NCBI GenBank assembly: GCA_016841765.1
Contig: JAENYN010000032.1
Location: 1 to 55,367 of the forward strand
From: Guptibacillus hwajinpoensis
Lineage (GTDB): Bacteria > Bacillota > Bacilli > Bacillales > Bacillaceae_O
DNA length: 55,367 bases
Direction of reading: 5' to 3'
The notes under the pieces were generated by a model. The model did not search any database. It was not told where the DNA came from and was given only the letters and a program-made list of their open reading frames with translations. The position numbers and the translations under genes were made by a program. Shown here piece after piece: positions 10,215-19,388 of this stretch; position 1 is the first letter of the stretch, and the number at the start of each line of letters is the position of its first letter.

Positions 10215-10378
10215 AAGAAGAGGTATTGGTGAAATCCTCTTGTTTTTGGTGATTTAGTGATTAAGACGAGTTACTTGTTCTTCTTCCAGGGCAAAGTTGC
10301 GCCGATCGCTGCTTATTCGGAATGTTGAACTGATGTTTCCGCATTATTCGGGCCCTGCCTCTTTTCAAATTTGTATCT

Positions 10379-10640
10379 ATCGCGCCATAGCCGAAAGATT
10401 TCGCGCGGATCACCCTTCTTTTCGCGCCGCATACTGGCAAATTCACGCCGGGACGGCACCGGCACTTGTCAGACTTGCTTGTTTCATGCCAGACACTTCT
10501 GGTTTCACGCCAAGCTGTCATCTTTTCACGCGGTTAGCAGAAGTTTTCACGCCGAACACCGGTGGATTCACGCCAAACCGATGCTTTCGCGCCATTCACT
10601 CGCTATATCGCGCCGCAACAGCAAAGTTTCACGCCGTTCA
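10379..10640. repeat. Array B: about 13 units of 21 bp with core TTTC(A/G)CGCC
   Basis: Cores CACGCC, CGCGCC or one-base variants start at 10381, 10402, 10423, 10444, 10485, 10506, 10527, 10548, 10569, 10588, 10609 and 10630. Nearly all are 21 bp apart; one degenerate slot lies between 10444 and 10485, and one spacing is 19. About 9 bp per unit is conserved and 12 bp varies. Open frames across it are by-products of the absence of stops in the repeat, and none has a ribosome site. It lies between the candidate small RNA locus and the tRNA-Arg terminator. Confidence 0.85.
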
Positions 10641-10703
10641 TCCCGCAGCTGCCCAGCCCTGGACAAAAACCCAGCCACCCCTTACTACAACGATCCAAAC
10701 ATT

Positions 10704-10727
10704 AAAAAAAACCGCCAATAGGCAGCT
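10704..10727 (-). terminator. Terminator of tRNA-Arg
   Basis: Minus-strand AGCTGCC pairs with GGCGGTT (two G-U pairs, loop TATT) and is followed by a run of Ts, about 18 bp past the tRNA 3' end. Confidence 0.7.
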
Positions 10728-10744
10728 GCTTATCTTATGTAATA

Positions 10745-10820
10745 TGGCGCCCCCGGCAGGATTCGAACCCACCCTACGAGAACCGGAATCTCGCGTGCTA
10801 TCCATCTACACCACGGGGGC
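10745..10820 (-). tRNA. tRNA-Arg (anticodon CCG)
   Basis: 76 nt including an encoded CCA. The acceptor stem GCCCCCG pairs with CGGGGGC, with discriminator G. The D arm contains GGTGTAGATGGATAGC, the anticodon stem CGAGA/TCTCG encloses loop TTCCGGT (anticodon CCG), and the T arm has GGTTCGAATCC. A single tRNA-Arg at this place next to clpP corresponds to trnQ-Arg of B. subtilis. It has its own promoter and terminator. Confidence 0.95.
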
Positions 10821-10855
10821 AAATAAAAGTCACTCAGAAATCCAGCGACTCATTT

Positions 10856-10884
10856 ATTATAGTAAAAAAACCTGCCCATTGCAA
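10856..10884 (-). promoter_or_regulatory. Promoter of tRNA-Arg
   Basis: Minus-strand TTGCAA (10879-10884), 17-bp spacer, TATAAT (10856-10861), 36 bp before the mature 5' end. An 8-bp inverted repeat (10874-10881 and 10907-10914) overlaps the -35 box. Confidence 0.8.
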
Positions 10885-10932
10885 GAGGATTTTACAATTT
10901 GATGTTCAATGGGCGGAATTGCCATTCCATCC

Positions 10933-10966
10933 TGTTGATTGCCTGGCAATTGCCAGGCAATCAACA
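10933..10966. repeat. Palindromic repeat family, copy 2 (tRNA-Arg/clpP intergenic)
   Basis: A perfect 34-bp palindrome with half-site TGTTGATTGCCTGGCAA and no loop. It lies between the divergent tRNA-Arg and clpP promoters, about 180 bp from the clpP promoter. Confidence 0.9.
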
Positions 10967-11114
10967 CCCAATCAACACCCCATAAACAACAATTCTACGT
11001 TTAAATTAAGCACGAGCGGGTATGCTGAATTAGGTAAGTATATGGATGTTCCCGGCTGATAGGTTGCCCGCGACGGCGATTGCTGCCGGGTGAAAATTTG
11101 GTCGAACGGTTTCT

Positions 11115-11144
11115 TTTGACCTTTATTGACCAAAATTGTATGAT
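11115..11144 (+). promoter_or_regulatory. clpP promoter overlapped by a CtsR operator
   Basis: TTGACC (11116-11121), 17-bp spacer and TATGAT (11139-11144) form the promoter. The reverse strand of 11115-11131 reads GGTCAATAAAGGTCAAA, a tandem heptad repeat separated by 3 bp as in the CtsR consensus. CtsR binding would cover the -35 box and repress clpP except under heat or protein stress. Confidence 0.85.
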
Positions 11145-11211
11145 GGAGGTAAGCATCTAAAGTACATAACAGATTTCACTTAAAAAATATGGTGTTAGGA
11201 GGATGAGGAAT

Positions 11212-11814
11212 ATGAATTTGATTCCTACAGTCATTGAACAGACGAATCGCGGGGAACGTGCTTATGACATTTATTCCCGCCTGTTGAAAGACCGAATCAT
11301 TATGCTGGGAAGCGGAATTGACGATAATGTCGCCAATTCGATTGTCGCCCAGCTGCTGTTTTTGGCCGCCGAAGATCCGGAAAAGGATATTTCCCTTTAT
11401 ATCAACAGCCCGGGTGGTTCCATCACTGCCGGCATGGCCATCTACGATACAATGCAGTATATTAAGCCGAATGTATCGACCATTTGCATCGGCATGGCCG
11501 CTTCCATGGGTGCTTTCCTGCTGGCGGCAGGCGAGCCGGGCAAGCGTTTTGCCCTGCCTAACAGTGAAGTCATGATCCATCAGCCGCTTGGCGGAACACA
11601 GGGCCAGGCAGCCGATATCGAAATTCATGCCAAGCGCATCCTGCAAATGCGCGAAAAGCTGAACCAGATCTTATCCGAGCGCACCGGCCAGCCGCTTGAA
11701 GTCATCGAACGCGATACAGACCGCGATAACTTCATGACTGCCGATGCCGCTAAAGAATACGGCTTGATCGACAAGGTCATCAGCAACCCACCGACAACGG
11801 AAGATAAAAAGTAA
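11212..11814 (+). CDS. clpP: ATP-dependent Clp protease proteolytic subunit
   Basis: Serine peptidase that forms the tetradecameric chamber used with ClpX, ClpC or ClpE. The protein has 200 aa and the triad is visible: Ser98 in GMAASMGAF, His123 in MIHQPLGG and Asp172. The start at 11212 ([10 protein letters not shown]) has AGGAGG nine bases upstream. An ATG at 11203 directly abuts the ribosome site and cannot be used. The gene is monocistronic, with a CtsR-controlled promoter and a strong terminator. It is one of the few plus-strand genes in the window. Confidence 0.98.
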   Translation: MNLIPTVIEQTNRGERAYDIYSRLLKDRIIMLGSGIDDNVANSIVAQLLFLAAEDPEKDISLYINSPGGSITAGMAIYDTMQYIKPNVSTICIGMAASMGAFLLAAGEPGKRFALPNSEVMIHQPLGGTQGQAADIEIHAKRILQMREKLNQILSERTGQPLEVIERDTDRDNFMTADAAKEYGLIDKVISNPPTTEDKK

Positions 11815-11821
11815 GCAGACG

Positions 11822-11851
11822 AAAGCCCGGCCATTCCGCCGGGCTTTTTTT
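11822..11851 (+). terminator. clpP terminator
   Basis: AAAGCCCGGC / GCCGGGCTTT stem with a 6-nt loop and a run of seven Ts, 8 bp past the stop. It lies 4 bp from the crh stop on the other strand, so it probably serves both convergent genes. Confidence 0.9.
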
Positions 11852-11854
11852 CAT

Positions 11855-12124
11855 TTACATTTTTATGTCTTTCTTTTCCACAAACGATGCGAGTGCTTCA
11901 ACTGCCTGGTCCTCGTCTTTTCCATCCGCCTGCAGGGTGACTTCCGCACCGGAGGCGACGGCAAGGCTCATAATGCCCATGATGCTTTTTGCGTTCACTT
12001 TCTTTCCGTCTTTTTCTAAAAAAATGTCCGAATCAAACCGGTTTGCCTCCTGTACAAACAGTGCAGCCGGCCTGGCCTGCAAACCCGTTTCAAGTTCAAC
12101 TACGATTTGTTTCTCAACCACCAC
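11855..12124 (-). CDS. crh: HPr-like catabolite repression protein Crh
   Basis: An 89-aa HPr paralogue that works with CcpA in carbon catabolite repression and not in sugar transport. The diagnostic residue is Gln16 in TGLQARPAALFVQEAN, at the position where HPr has the phospho-accepting His15. Ser47 in NAKSIMG corresponds to the regulatory Ser46 phosphorylated by HprK. Both HprK (30615-31550) and the phosphatase PpaX are encoded in this window. It is the last gene of the nudix-rapZ-glmR-whiA-crh operon. In B. subtilis Crh also affects GlmR through interaction, consistent with co-transcription. Confidence 0.96.
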   Translation of the reverse strand: MVVEKQIVVELETGLQARPAALFVQEANRFDSDIFLEKDGKKVNAKSIMGIMSLAVASGAEVTLQADGKDEDQAVEALASFVEKKDIKM

Positions 12125-12166
12125 TGATTCCTCCCTTTCATATCTCTCTGCCTGTGTTCATCTTAT

Positions 12167-12370
12167 CTATATTTCATGGAAGTCGAATTGCTTCTTAAAA
12201 ACCCTGTAGTCACCCGCCCCAATCAGCAGGCCGTTTAAACGATAAGCCTGCCCGCCAGCATAAGAAAACGCTGTCTTTTCACCTGAAAACCGCGCATCCT
12301 CAGGCCGGCAAGCTCCCGCTTGTGCCAGTCTCTGATGATGCACACTTTGTATATCTACGATTGTTATCAA
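12167..12370 (-). CDS. Possible small protein between whiA and crh (67 aa)
   Basis: A TTG-initiated frame overlaps the whiA stop by 3 bases and could be translated by coupling. The product begins [13 protein letters not shown] and contains [15 protein letters not shown]. It fills the only sizeable gap in this operon. I do not recognise it, and no clear ribosome site is seen apart from GGGTGA inside whiA. Codon choice looks compatible with coding but the call is weak; the alternative is a non-coding spacer. Confidence 0.3.
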   Translation of the reverse strand: MITIVDIQSVHHQRLAQAGACRPEDARFSGEKTAFSYAGGQAYRLNGLLIGAGDYRVFKKQFDFHEI

Positions 12371-13311
12371 GAAATGGGTTCACCCATTCTTATTTTTTCG
12401 GCAATCTGATCTAATTTGCGCAGCCGGTGGTTGATGCCTGATTTGCTGATTTTGCCGTTTTCGAGCATATCACCGAGTTCTTTCAAGGTCACATCCTGGT
12501 ATTCGAGGCGGAGTTGGGCGATTTCCCTGAGCTTGTCAGGCAGTGCCTCAAATCCGATCGTATCCCGGATCAATTTTATGTTCTCAACCTGGCGCAGAGC
12601 AGCGCCGATTGTTTTATTTAAATTTGCGGTTTCACAATTCACGAGGCGATTGACCGAATTGCGCATGTCCCGTACAATCCGTACATCTTCAAAATGGAGA
12701 AGCGCCTGATGGGCCCCGATGATATTGAGGAATTCGGAAATTTTTTCCCCTTCCTTCAAATACACGATAAACCCTTTCTTCCGCTCAAGCGTTTTCGCAT
12801 TCAGGCCGAATGTATTCATGACATCACATAAAGCCTGGTTATGTTCCTTATACAATGAAAAAATCTCTAAATGATAAGACGATGTTTCCGGGTTATTCAC
12901 GGATCCTCCTGCAAGGAAGGCACCGCGCAGATAAGCACGTTTGCATACTTTCTTTTTCGTGAACTTATCCGGGATTTGATGGTTGAAAGAAAAGTGCCCT
13001 TCCAGGATAGCAAGGTCCTCCAGGATTTCCCGCACCTGTTCTTTCAGCCTCACAATGTAGACATTATTTTTCTTCAGCCTCATTTTCTTCCGGACAAGCA
13101 GCTCGACAGGGACGCCGTAGCCGCGCTTAATCAGCATGTACATCCTTCTGGCAATGGCAGCGTTTTCTGTCTGTACGTCCAGGACGAGTTTTTGGCTGGT
13201 GAATGACAGGGAGCCATTCATGCGGATGAGTGCCGCCAGTTCAGGCTTCATACATTTTTCATCCAGTTCCAGGGTAGTCAATTCTTTTTTTGTTGCTGAA
13301 GCAAACGACAT
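12367..13311 (-). CDS. whiA: DNA-binding protein WhiA
   Basis: A Gram-positive conserved DNA-binding protein. It is a sporulation regulator in actinomycetes and affects cell division and chromosome segregation in B. subtilis (YvcL). The protein has 314 aa. A LAGLIDADG-homing-endonuclease-like N-terminal region spans roughly residues 1-210 ([24 protein letters not shown]), and the C-terminal helix-turn-helix is near residue 270 ([25 protein letters not shown]). No endonuclease activity is expected. It lies 34 bp after glmR in the operon. Confidence 0.96.
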   Translation of the reverse strand: MSFASATKKELTTLELDEKCMKPELAALIRMNGSLSFTSQKLVLDVQTENAAIARRMYMLIKRGYGVPVELLVRKKMRLKKNNVYIVRLKEQVREILEDLAILEGHFSFNHQIPDKFTKKKVCKRAYLRGAFLAGGSVNNPETSSYHLEIFSLYKEHNQALCDVMNTFGLNAKTLERKKGFIVYLKEGEKISEFLNIIGAHQALLHFEDVRIVRDMRNSVNRLVNCETANLNKTIGAALRQVENIKLIRDTIGFEALPDKLREIAQLRLEYQDVTLKELGDMLENGKISKSGINHRLRKLDQIAEKIRMGEPIS

Positions 13312-13345
13312 CTTGTCACCCCCTCTATCCAGAGCTGTTCCCGTT

Positions 13346-14317
13346 CTAGCTTTCTCTTGTGATCATATCATAAATGAGCCTTGCAATTTTCTTGGCATCG
13401 TGCCGGATGACATTTTTGTCATATTCAATGATTCCGTCACTTAAGATTTCACAGCCGAGTGCCTGCAATTCTTCTTCATCGCTCAGCACCGGCCTGGCCT
13501 CTTCTTCTTCATAAAGGGCCTGGATATCTTCCGGAACGAGTGTGTCATTGACGATGACGGTATCGATGAATGGCTGGTCCATATGTTCATATAATGCCTT
13601 CACATGATCGCTCGCGGTGTAATCCGTCGTTTCGCCGGCCTGGGTCATGACGTTACATACATACACCTTCCGTGCCTTTGAGGCGGTAATCGCGGCACCG
13701 ATTTTCGGCACAAGCAAGTTCGGAAGGATACTAGTATACAGGCTGCCCGGACCGATCAGAATCATGTCCGCTTCCCTGATTTCCTGAAGTGTCTCATACA
13801 GAGGCTCGACGTCCTCCGGCGTGATGAACACCCGTTTGATTTTTTTCCCCGAGGCGGGAATGCGCGACTCGCCGCTTACAATCGTACCATCTTCCAATTC
13901 CGCATTCAGCACAATGCTCTGGTTGGCGGCCGGGAGCACTTTTCCACGAACATTCAGCACACGGCTCATTTCCTGGATGCCGTGGACGAAATCACCGGTA
14001 ATATTCGTCATGGCTGCAAGCAGCAAATTGCCGAGGGCATGACCGGATAGGCCGTTCCCCTGGGAAAAACGGTGCTGGAACAGGCTTTCGAACAGCGGCT
14101 CGACCTCCGCCAGCGCTATCAGCACATTCCGAACATCACCGGGCGGCGGAATGAAGAGCTCATCGCGGAGCCGGCCGGAACTGCCTCCGTCATCAGCAAC
14201 CGTGACAATTGCTGTAATATCCAATGGATATTCCTTCAACCCGCGCAATAGAACGGGCATCCCTGTTCCCCCGCCGATTACAACCACTTTTCGGCCCTGG
14301 TTCTCAGAATTGTTCAT
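13346..14317 (-). CDS. glmR: Gluconeogenesis/UDP-GlcNAc regulatory protein GlmR (YvcK)
   Basis: A CofD-like protein required for growth on gluconeogenic carbon sources. In B. subtilis it binds UDP-GlcNAc and stimulates GlmS. The protein has 323 aa, with the N-terminal Rossmann-like motif [18 protein letters not shown] and the family segment [17 protein letters not shown], then [15 protein letters not shown]. Its start overlaps the rapZ stop by 4 bp. The neighbours rapZ and crh link it to amino-sugar and carbon control. Older names are yvcK and mgfK. Confidence 0.94.
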   Translation of the reverse strand: MNNSENQGRKVVVIGGGTGMPVLLRGLKEYPLDITAIVTVADDGGSSGRLRDELFIPPPGDVRNVLIALAEVEPLFESLFQHRFSQGNGLSGHALGNLLLAAMTNITGDFVHGIQEMSRVLNVRGKVLPAANQSIVLNAELEDGTIVSGESRIPASGKKIKRVFITPEDVEPLYETLQEIREADMILIGPGSLYTSILPNLLVPKIGAAITASKARKVYVCNVMTQAGETTDYTASDHVKALYEHMDQPFIDTVIVNDTLVPEDIQALYEEEEARPVLSDEEELQALGCEILSDGIIEYDKNVIRHDAKKIARLIYDMITRES

Positions 14318-15198
14318 CTTGCGTGTTCCTTTCGCTGCATCTCCCGGTGAGATACATGGGTGTCATAGTCCTTTGAAAAGTAATCCGCAAGATATTCAGC
14401 AAGCGTCACGGACCGGTGCTGGCCTCCTGTACAGCCAATTGCGATCACAAGCTGGCTTTTACCCTCCCGTTTGTACTCCGGAAGCATAAACGCGAGCAAA
14501 TCGAGAAGTTTATTGATGAATGTCTGGGTCTCAGGCCATTTCATCACGTAGTTTGAGACGACTTCATCAAGACCGGTCAATGGCCGCATTTCATCGATAT
14601 AATGCGGGTTTGGAAGGAAGCGGACGTCAAACACTAGATCGGCGTCAAGCGGAATTCCGTATTTGAATCCGAAGGAAACGATATTGACATTGAAATTTTG
14701 CCGCTCACTGTCCGCAAACCGCTTCAGCACTTTTTCCCGGAGCTGCCGCGGCCGCAGTTCGGATGTATCGATCGACTGCTGGGCTTTTCCTTTCAGTTCG
14801 CTTAACAGGGACCGTTCCTGCCTGATCCCTTCAAGCGGAAGCCCTTCAGGTGCCAGCGGATGGGAGCGCCGTGTCTCTTTGTAGCGCCGGACAAGGACAG
14901 AATCATTCGCATCCAGGAACAGGATTTGCGGTTGAATCCATTCTTCCGATTCGATTTCATCTAGCACCTCGCTGAGCTTGTCAAAAAATTCACGGCCGCG
15001 CAAGTCCATGACAAGTGCGACTTTATTCAGTTTCGTTCGCGACTCTTTCACCAATTCAAGGAACTTCGGCAGCAGTGTCGGCGGCATGTTATCGATACAA
15101 AAAAAGCCGAGGTCCTCAAGCGCTTGCATAGCGACCGACTTTCCCGCTCCCGACATGCCGGTTATCACCACCATCTGGTTTGATGCTTCAGCCATCAT
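14314..15198 (-). CDS. rapZ: RNase adapter / nucleotide-binding protein RapZ (YvcJ)
   Basis: A P-loop protein that binds and hydrolyses nucleotides. The E. coli homologue guides RNase E to the GlmZ sRNA to tune glmS, while the Bacillus role (YvcJ) is less defined and linked to competence. The protein has 294 aa. Walker A is GMSGAGKS near residue 14, a Walker B-like [13 protein letters not shown] follows, and the conserved C-terminal motif is [19 protein letters not shown]. Two ATGs (15198 and 15195) follow AGGGAGG, and the second has the better spacing (8 versus 5). Confidence 0.93.
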   Translation of the reverse strand: MMAEASNQMVVITGMSGAGKSVAMQALEDLGFFCIDNMPPTLLPKFLELVKESRTKLNKVALVMDLRGREFFDKLSEVLDEIESEEWIQPQILFLDANDSVLVRRYKETRRSHPLAPEGLPLEGIRQERSLLSELKGKAQQSIDTSELRPRQLREKVLKRFADSERQNFNVNIVSFGFKYGIPLDADLVFDVRFLPNPHYIDEMRPLTGLDEVVSNYVMKWPETQTFINKLLDLLAFMLPEYKREGKSQLVIAIGCTGGQHRSVTLAEYLADYFSKDYDTHVSHREMQRKEHAR

Positions 15199-15366
15199 TC
15201 CCGCCTCCCTACTTACTCTTTTTTATACTGTTAATCTTATTCGTTTATCTGCCTGTCTTGCAAAAACTTCTCCCGACTCTCCATATAAAAGGACTAGGGA
15301 GAACGTAAAGGGCTTAAAGCCACTTCTGAATAAAACGGCAATCCACTCTGGCGTTTCCGCCTGCCG

Positions 15367-15825
15367 TTACGATGGATCCAGGCGGTATGAAATCAATTCA
15401 AAGTCGGGTGTATACGTGAATGTCCCGTAAATCATCCCGCTCCCTTTCAATACGTATTCGATGATGTGATGGTCGCCGGGGGCCATCGGCAGTTCGGCCA
15501 CCTTATCGGCAGGCTGCCATTTCAAAATCCCTTCTTCGCACTCATCCACGCTTTCACCATCAAATTCGGTCGCCAAAAACGTAAACATCATCCATTCGGA
15601 GACGACTTTGTCCCCTTCTTTTATAATAAATGTAAAAATGCCTTTTACATTCGGATTTTTGATATAAATGCCGGTCTCCTCGCGGAATTCCCGGATGACG
15701 GAATCCTTGATGGACTCACCTGGCTCCATTTTTCCGCCCGGTGCGACCCACCAGTCGCGGCGCGGCTTTTGCAAAAGCAAAACTTCATTATTTTTCAAAA
15801 GGACACAATTTGTTACCCTTTGCAC
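15367..15825 (-). CDS. NUDIX hydrolase (YvcI-like)
   Basis: A hydrolase of a nucleoside diphosphate linked to X; the substrate is unknown. The Nudix box is GGKMEPGESIKDSVIREFRE followed by ETGI. I chose the GTG at 15825 (product VQRVTNCVLLKNN, 152 aa) because AGAGGTG lies 5 bases upstream and the usual family N-terminus begins here. The longer GTG frame to 15888 has no ribosome site and would start essentially at the predicted transcription start. It is the first gene of the operon that continues through rapZ, glmR, whiA and crh. Confidence 0.88.
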   Translation of the reverse strand: MQRVTNCVLLKNNEVLLLQKPRRDWWVAPGGKMEPGESIKDSVIREFREETGIYIKNPNVKGIFTFIIKEGDKVVSEWMMFTFLATEFDGESVDECEEGILKWQPADKVAELPMAPGDHHIIEYVLKGSGMIYGTFTYTPDFELISYRLDPS

Positions 15826-15891
15826 AATATCACCTCTTCCAATCCGGACCCCGCCTTCGGCATCAGCCGGTTCAGACTGGGTCTTCACCTA

Positions 15892-15921
15892 AGTATACTA
15901 TATTTTCATAAGGGCCCACAA
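15892..15921 (-). promoter_or_regulatory. Putative promoter of the nudix-rapZ-glmR-whiA-crh operon
   Basis: Minus-strand TTGTGG (15916-15921), 18-bp spacer, TATACT (15892-15897). The start site would be near 15885, 60 nt ahead of the GTG at 15825. Confidence 0.5.
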
Positions 15922-16006
15922 TCCAATACAAAGCCGATTTCGGGCCTTCCCTCCCATGTGAGGCGTCCCGAAGACTGCCGCTCTTCAGGCGTTTTTAATT
16001 GCGAAC

Positions 16007-16039
16007 AAAAAAAGGACACGGGAAGGGAATACCCGTGTC
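16007..16039 (-). terminator. Terminator between trxB and the NUDIX operon
   Basis: Minus-strand GACACGGG / CCCGTGTC (8 bp, loop of 9) followed by seven Ts. Confidence 0.8.
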
Positions 16040-16173
16040 AAAAACCGTCTATTAAATAAAAGGGGGGTCAATTACTACTTCTATAGTACCCCACAAATAT
16101 TTCACCTGTGTTACAAACGAGTTAAAAGCGGGTTACGCTTTTTTGGCCGGATCCGAAAGCGTATATGTAAGCA

Positions 16174-16230
16174 AAAAGCACTTCGGCGCAGGTGCCAATC
16201 TCCAGAGAAAGATATAGCAGCTGCGCCGAA
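16174..16230 (-). other. 10-bp inverted repeat with 29-nt loop downstream of trxB
   Basis: TTCGGCGCAG (16182-16191) and CTGCGCCGAA (16221-16230) are perfectly inverted. On the minus strand the stem is followed after three bases by TTTTT, so it may be an additional long-loop terminator for trxB or a structured RNA of unknown kind. Confidence 0.5.
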
Positions 16231-16275
16231 ATCTTCATCTATAGACCCAAAGGCCCGCCGGTCGGCGGGATGTCT

Positions 16276-17238
<963 letters not shown>

Positions 17239-17361
17239 TCACTCCTTTTTCAAGAATCCGATAACTCACATACCGATACCAGTATATGCATCTCTGACTA
17301 TATTTGATTATTCCACAATGTCTATCCTATAAAACGAAAGTCACAAAATCCATTAAATTGC

Positions 17362-18978
17362 TCACGATAACAGGGTGTTCACCAATTTTACATATTTACT
17401 GACCGTTCCTGGTGAAATGCCGTATTTTTGAGCAGCTGCATTCTGTGTTAGTTTTTGTTCTTTATCTAATTTCCATACATATTCAAGTGCGGCAGCCATT
17501 GCTTCCGCATTCGTATGGCGTGATTTTTTCATGTTGAGCATTTCTGCAGCCAGCTGCGACCAGCTGACAAGCAATTCATGCAGGGCCGGCATCGCCAGCT
17601 GCTGCATGTTGTTCCTGCAAATCAGTTCCGCGGTATCAGCAAGCTGCACCACCGCCCGGGTTTTCACCTTTTTGATCCGCTTCTCCGCATCATTGTGCAC
17701 AATGGAAACCGTTTTCTCCGGTTTCATCTGAAGCATCATGTGGGCAGCGAATTCTTTTAAAACGAACGGCTGGCTGCCATCTTCAGCAAAATCCCTGAGT
17801 ACACGGTATGCCCGGTCATCTTCAACGCGTTTCAGGATATAAAGCGCATATAGTTTCGTTTCAAACGTCTCGCCGGAGCCGAGCGCTTCAGCCAGCATAT
17901 TCCGGAACGTTTGATGTTCTTTCAGGTCTTCGAACGTGAAGCCGTGAAAGTTGTTTGCCTGCGATTCCCTGGTCTCTTCATGTTTTTTCCACGGTTCTTT
18001 GCCGGCTTTTTGAGGGTTGTGTTCCGTAACGGATTTCCAGGCGCGTTCAGCTACACCCTGATTGCCTGTTCGGTGTGCTGACAGCGCCAGCCAGTAATAA
18101 AAGCTGCCATCGCCCTCATAACCATGCTTATCAAGCCAGCGCAGCCACCTGTATGCCTGGTCGTGATATCCGGTCAGCGCAAAAGTGGCCCCGAGTTTGA
18201 AACGATGATCAGCACTTATCGGATATACGGACATAAGCTGCCCGATGACATCCTGTACTTTATTTTCCACCCCCAGGTAATGGCTAAACACAGCCAAATT
18301 ACAAAGGGCATGGAGGTTGCCCGGATCTTTTTCAAGCACATCACCGAGAACATCGAGGGCGTTATCCGTTTCCCCCGAGTAAAAATAAGCAAGCGCCAGG
18401 TTATTGTAATTGGACCACAGCTCTGGATAATCGGTGATAATGTCTTCAAGCGACTTGATCGCTTTGTCGAAATCGCCTTTTTCCAGATAAGAGCGGGCCT
18501 GTTCCTGCTTTAACAGCAGATCATCTTCAATTTCAAAGTCCCCGTTTCCGATTTCGTCATTTTCAATCCCCAATAAGTCAAGAAGCTCCACGATATCGTC
18601 GGCAAACTCGCCGTTCGGCGCCGCTTTAATGTAAAGCTTCGCATTTTTTTCAGCTTCCTGGAAGAGCCCCAGATGGGCGAAGTTGTTGGCCAGGAAGTAC
18701 CGGCATTCCGCCATCTCCGGATCGAGTTCATCGAGCACCCTGGTCAACATGCGATTGGACTCGTCATAATTTCCGCGTTCCGAAAGAATGACGGCATACT
18801 GGACGGCGAAAACCGGCTCTTCCGGTTCGAACCTGACCGCCCGCTGCAAGTATTTTTCCGCTCTGCGCAAATCTTGCTGATGATATGCCTTCAGTCCCTT
18901 ATTAAAAAAGTATTCACCGTCCTGGATAAACGGGATTACCTGCCCTTGATGTTTTTTTATGTTCTGTTCTTTTCCCAT
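17362..18978 (-). CDS. Tetratricopeptide repeat protein (YvcD-like) with a C-terminal helix-turn-helix-like segment
   Basis: A 538-aa soluble protein rich in TPR-type helical pairs. Examples are FNKGLKAYHQQDLRRAEKYL near residue 25, ARSYLEKGDFDKAIKSLEDI near 175, and WSNYNNLALAYFYSGETDNA near 200. The last 35 residues (LTQNAAAQKYGISPGTVSKYV) look like a helix-turn-helix, suggesting nucleic-acid binding or a regulator scaffold. I chose the ATG at 18978 (GGAGG six bases upstream); the ATGs at 18984 and 19017 are too close to, or upstream of, the ribosome site. Function is unknown. It is possibly co-transcribed with trxB. Confidence 0.88.
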   Translation of the reverse strand: MGKEQNIKKHQGQVIPFIQDGEYFFNKGLKAYHQQDLRRAEKYLQRAVRFEPEEPVFAVQYAVILSERGNYDESNRMLTRVLDELDPEMAECRYFLANNFAHLGLFQEAEKNAKLYIKAAPNGEFADDIVELLDLLGIENDEIGNGDFEIEDDLLLKQEQARSYLEKGDFDKAIKSLEDIITDYPELWSNYNNLALAYFYSGETDNALDVLGDVLEKDPGNLHALCNLAVFSHYLGVENKVQDVIGQLMSVYPISADHRFKLGATFALTGYHDQAYRWLRWLDKHGYEGDGSFYYWLALSAHRTGNQGVAERAWKSVTEHNPQKAGKEPWKKHEETRESQANNFHGFTFEDLKEHQTFRNMLAEALGSGETFETKLYALYILKRVEDDRAYRVLRDFAEDGSQPFVLKEFAAHMMLQMKPEKTVSIVHNDAEKRIKKVKTRAVVQLADTAELICRNNMQQLAMPALHELLVSWSQLAAEMLNMKKSRHTNAEAMAAALEYVWKLDKEQKLTQNAAAQKYGISPGTVSKYVKLVNTLLS

Positions 18979-19388
18979 ATCCATCCTCCAGTCTCCCCCG
19001 AGATTCATTCCGTCCATTATTCAACGCATCTGAGTATAACACATTTGCATTCAATTGGCTGTAAATTTTTACACATTGTCGCATGTATGAAGAAGATATG
19101 TGAAAAAATCAATTGTTTTCATCCGGCCGCATGAAAAGCGGCAACCGGTAAACCTTCACAACAGCACCGTATCCGGTCTCAGCCGCCCCGAAAGCGACCG
19201 TACGCCTTTTCAAGCAAGCTTTCCGGGGACCATCGGCTGAATTGGACACAAGGTGAAAACGGGCAATTCACTTCGCTTTTCAGTGTACCACAGGCGGGTC
19301 AAACAGACTATAACAACCAGGGACAAAAGAAAAATGCCTGGGAACTGCCTGGCAATTCCCAGGCATTTCTCAGGCATCATACCCCTGA
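18979..19388. other. Intergenic stretch between hisI and yvcD
   Basis: It contains an extended -10 (TGTTATACT on the minus strand, 19033-19041) likely serving yvcD, and palindromic repeat copy 3 at the hisI end. I see no gene in the remainder. Confidence 0.5.
19322..19368 (-). terminator. Palindromic repeat family, copy 3, acting as the his operon terminator
   Basis: Minus strand: AAATGCCTGGGAA pairs with TTCCCAGGCATTT (13 bp) across an 11-nt loop that itself carries the family core. Counting the adjoining T, five Ts, a C and four more Ts follow. It is 20 bp past the hisI stop. The sequence is clearly a member of the repeat family, yet has all parts of an intrinsic terminator. Confidence 0.85.

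Larger units (their letters stand above)
15826..16275. other. Intergenic stretch between trxB and the NUDIX gene
   Basis: No gene is supported. It holds a putative promoter (15892-15921), the trxB-side terminator (16007-16039), a 10-bp inverted repeat with a 29-nt loop (16182-16230) and a small GC-rich hairpin (16255-16270, CCCGCC/GGCGGG) just past the trxB stop. Confidence 0.6.

Noticed and set aside
10379-10640. CRISPR array
   Set aside because: The conserved core is only about 9 bp, the variable part about 12 bp, and there is no leader or cas gene. This is a spaced minisatellite-like array, not a CRISPR.
10297-10902. Long plus-strand open frame across array B and the tRNA
   Set aside because: It is created by the stop-poor 21-bp repeat, has no ribosome site, and runs antisense through the tRNA-Arg gene.
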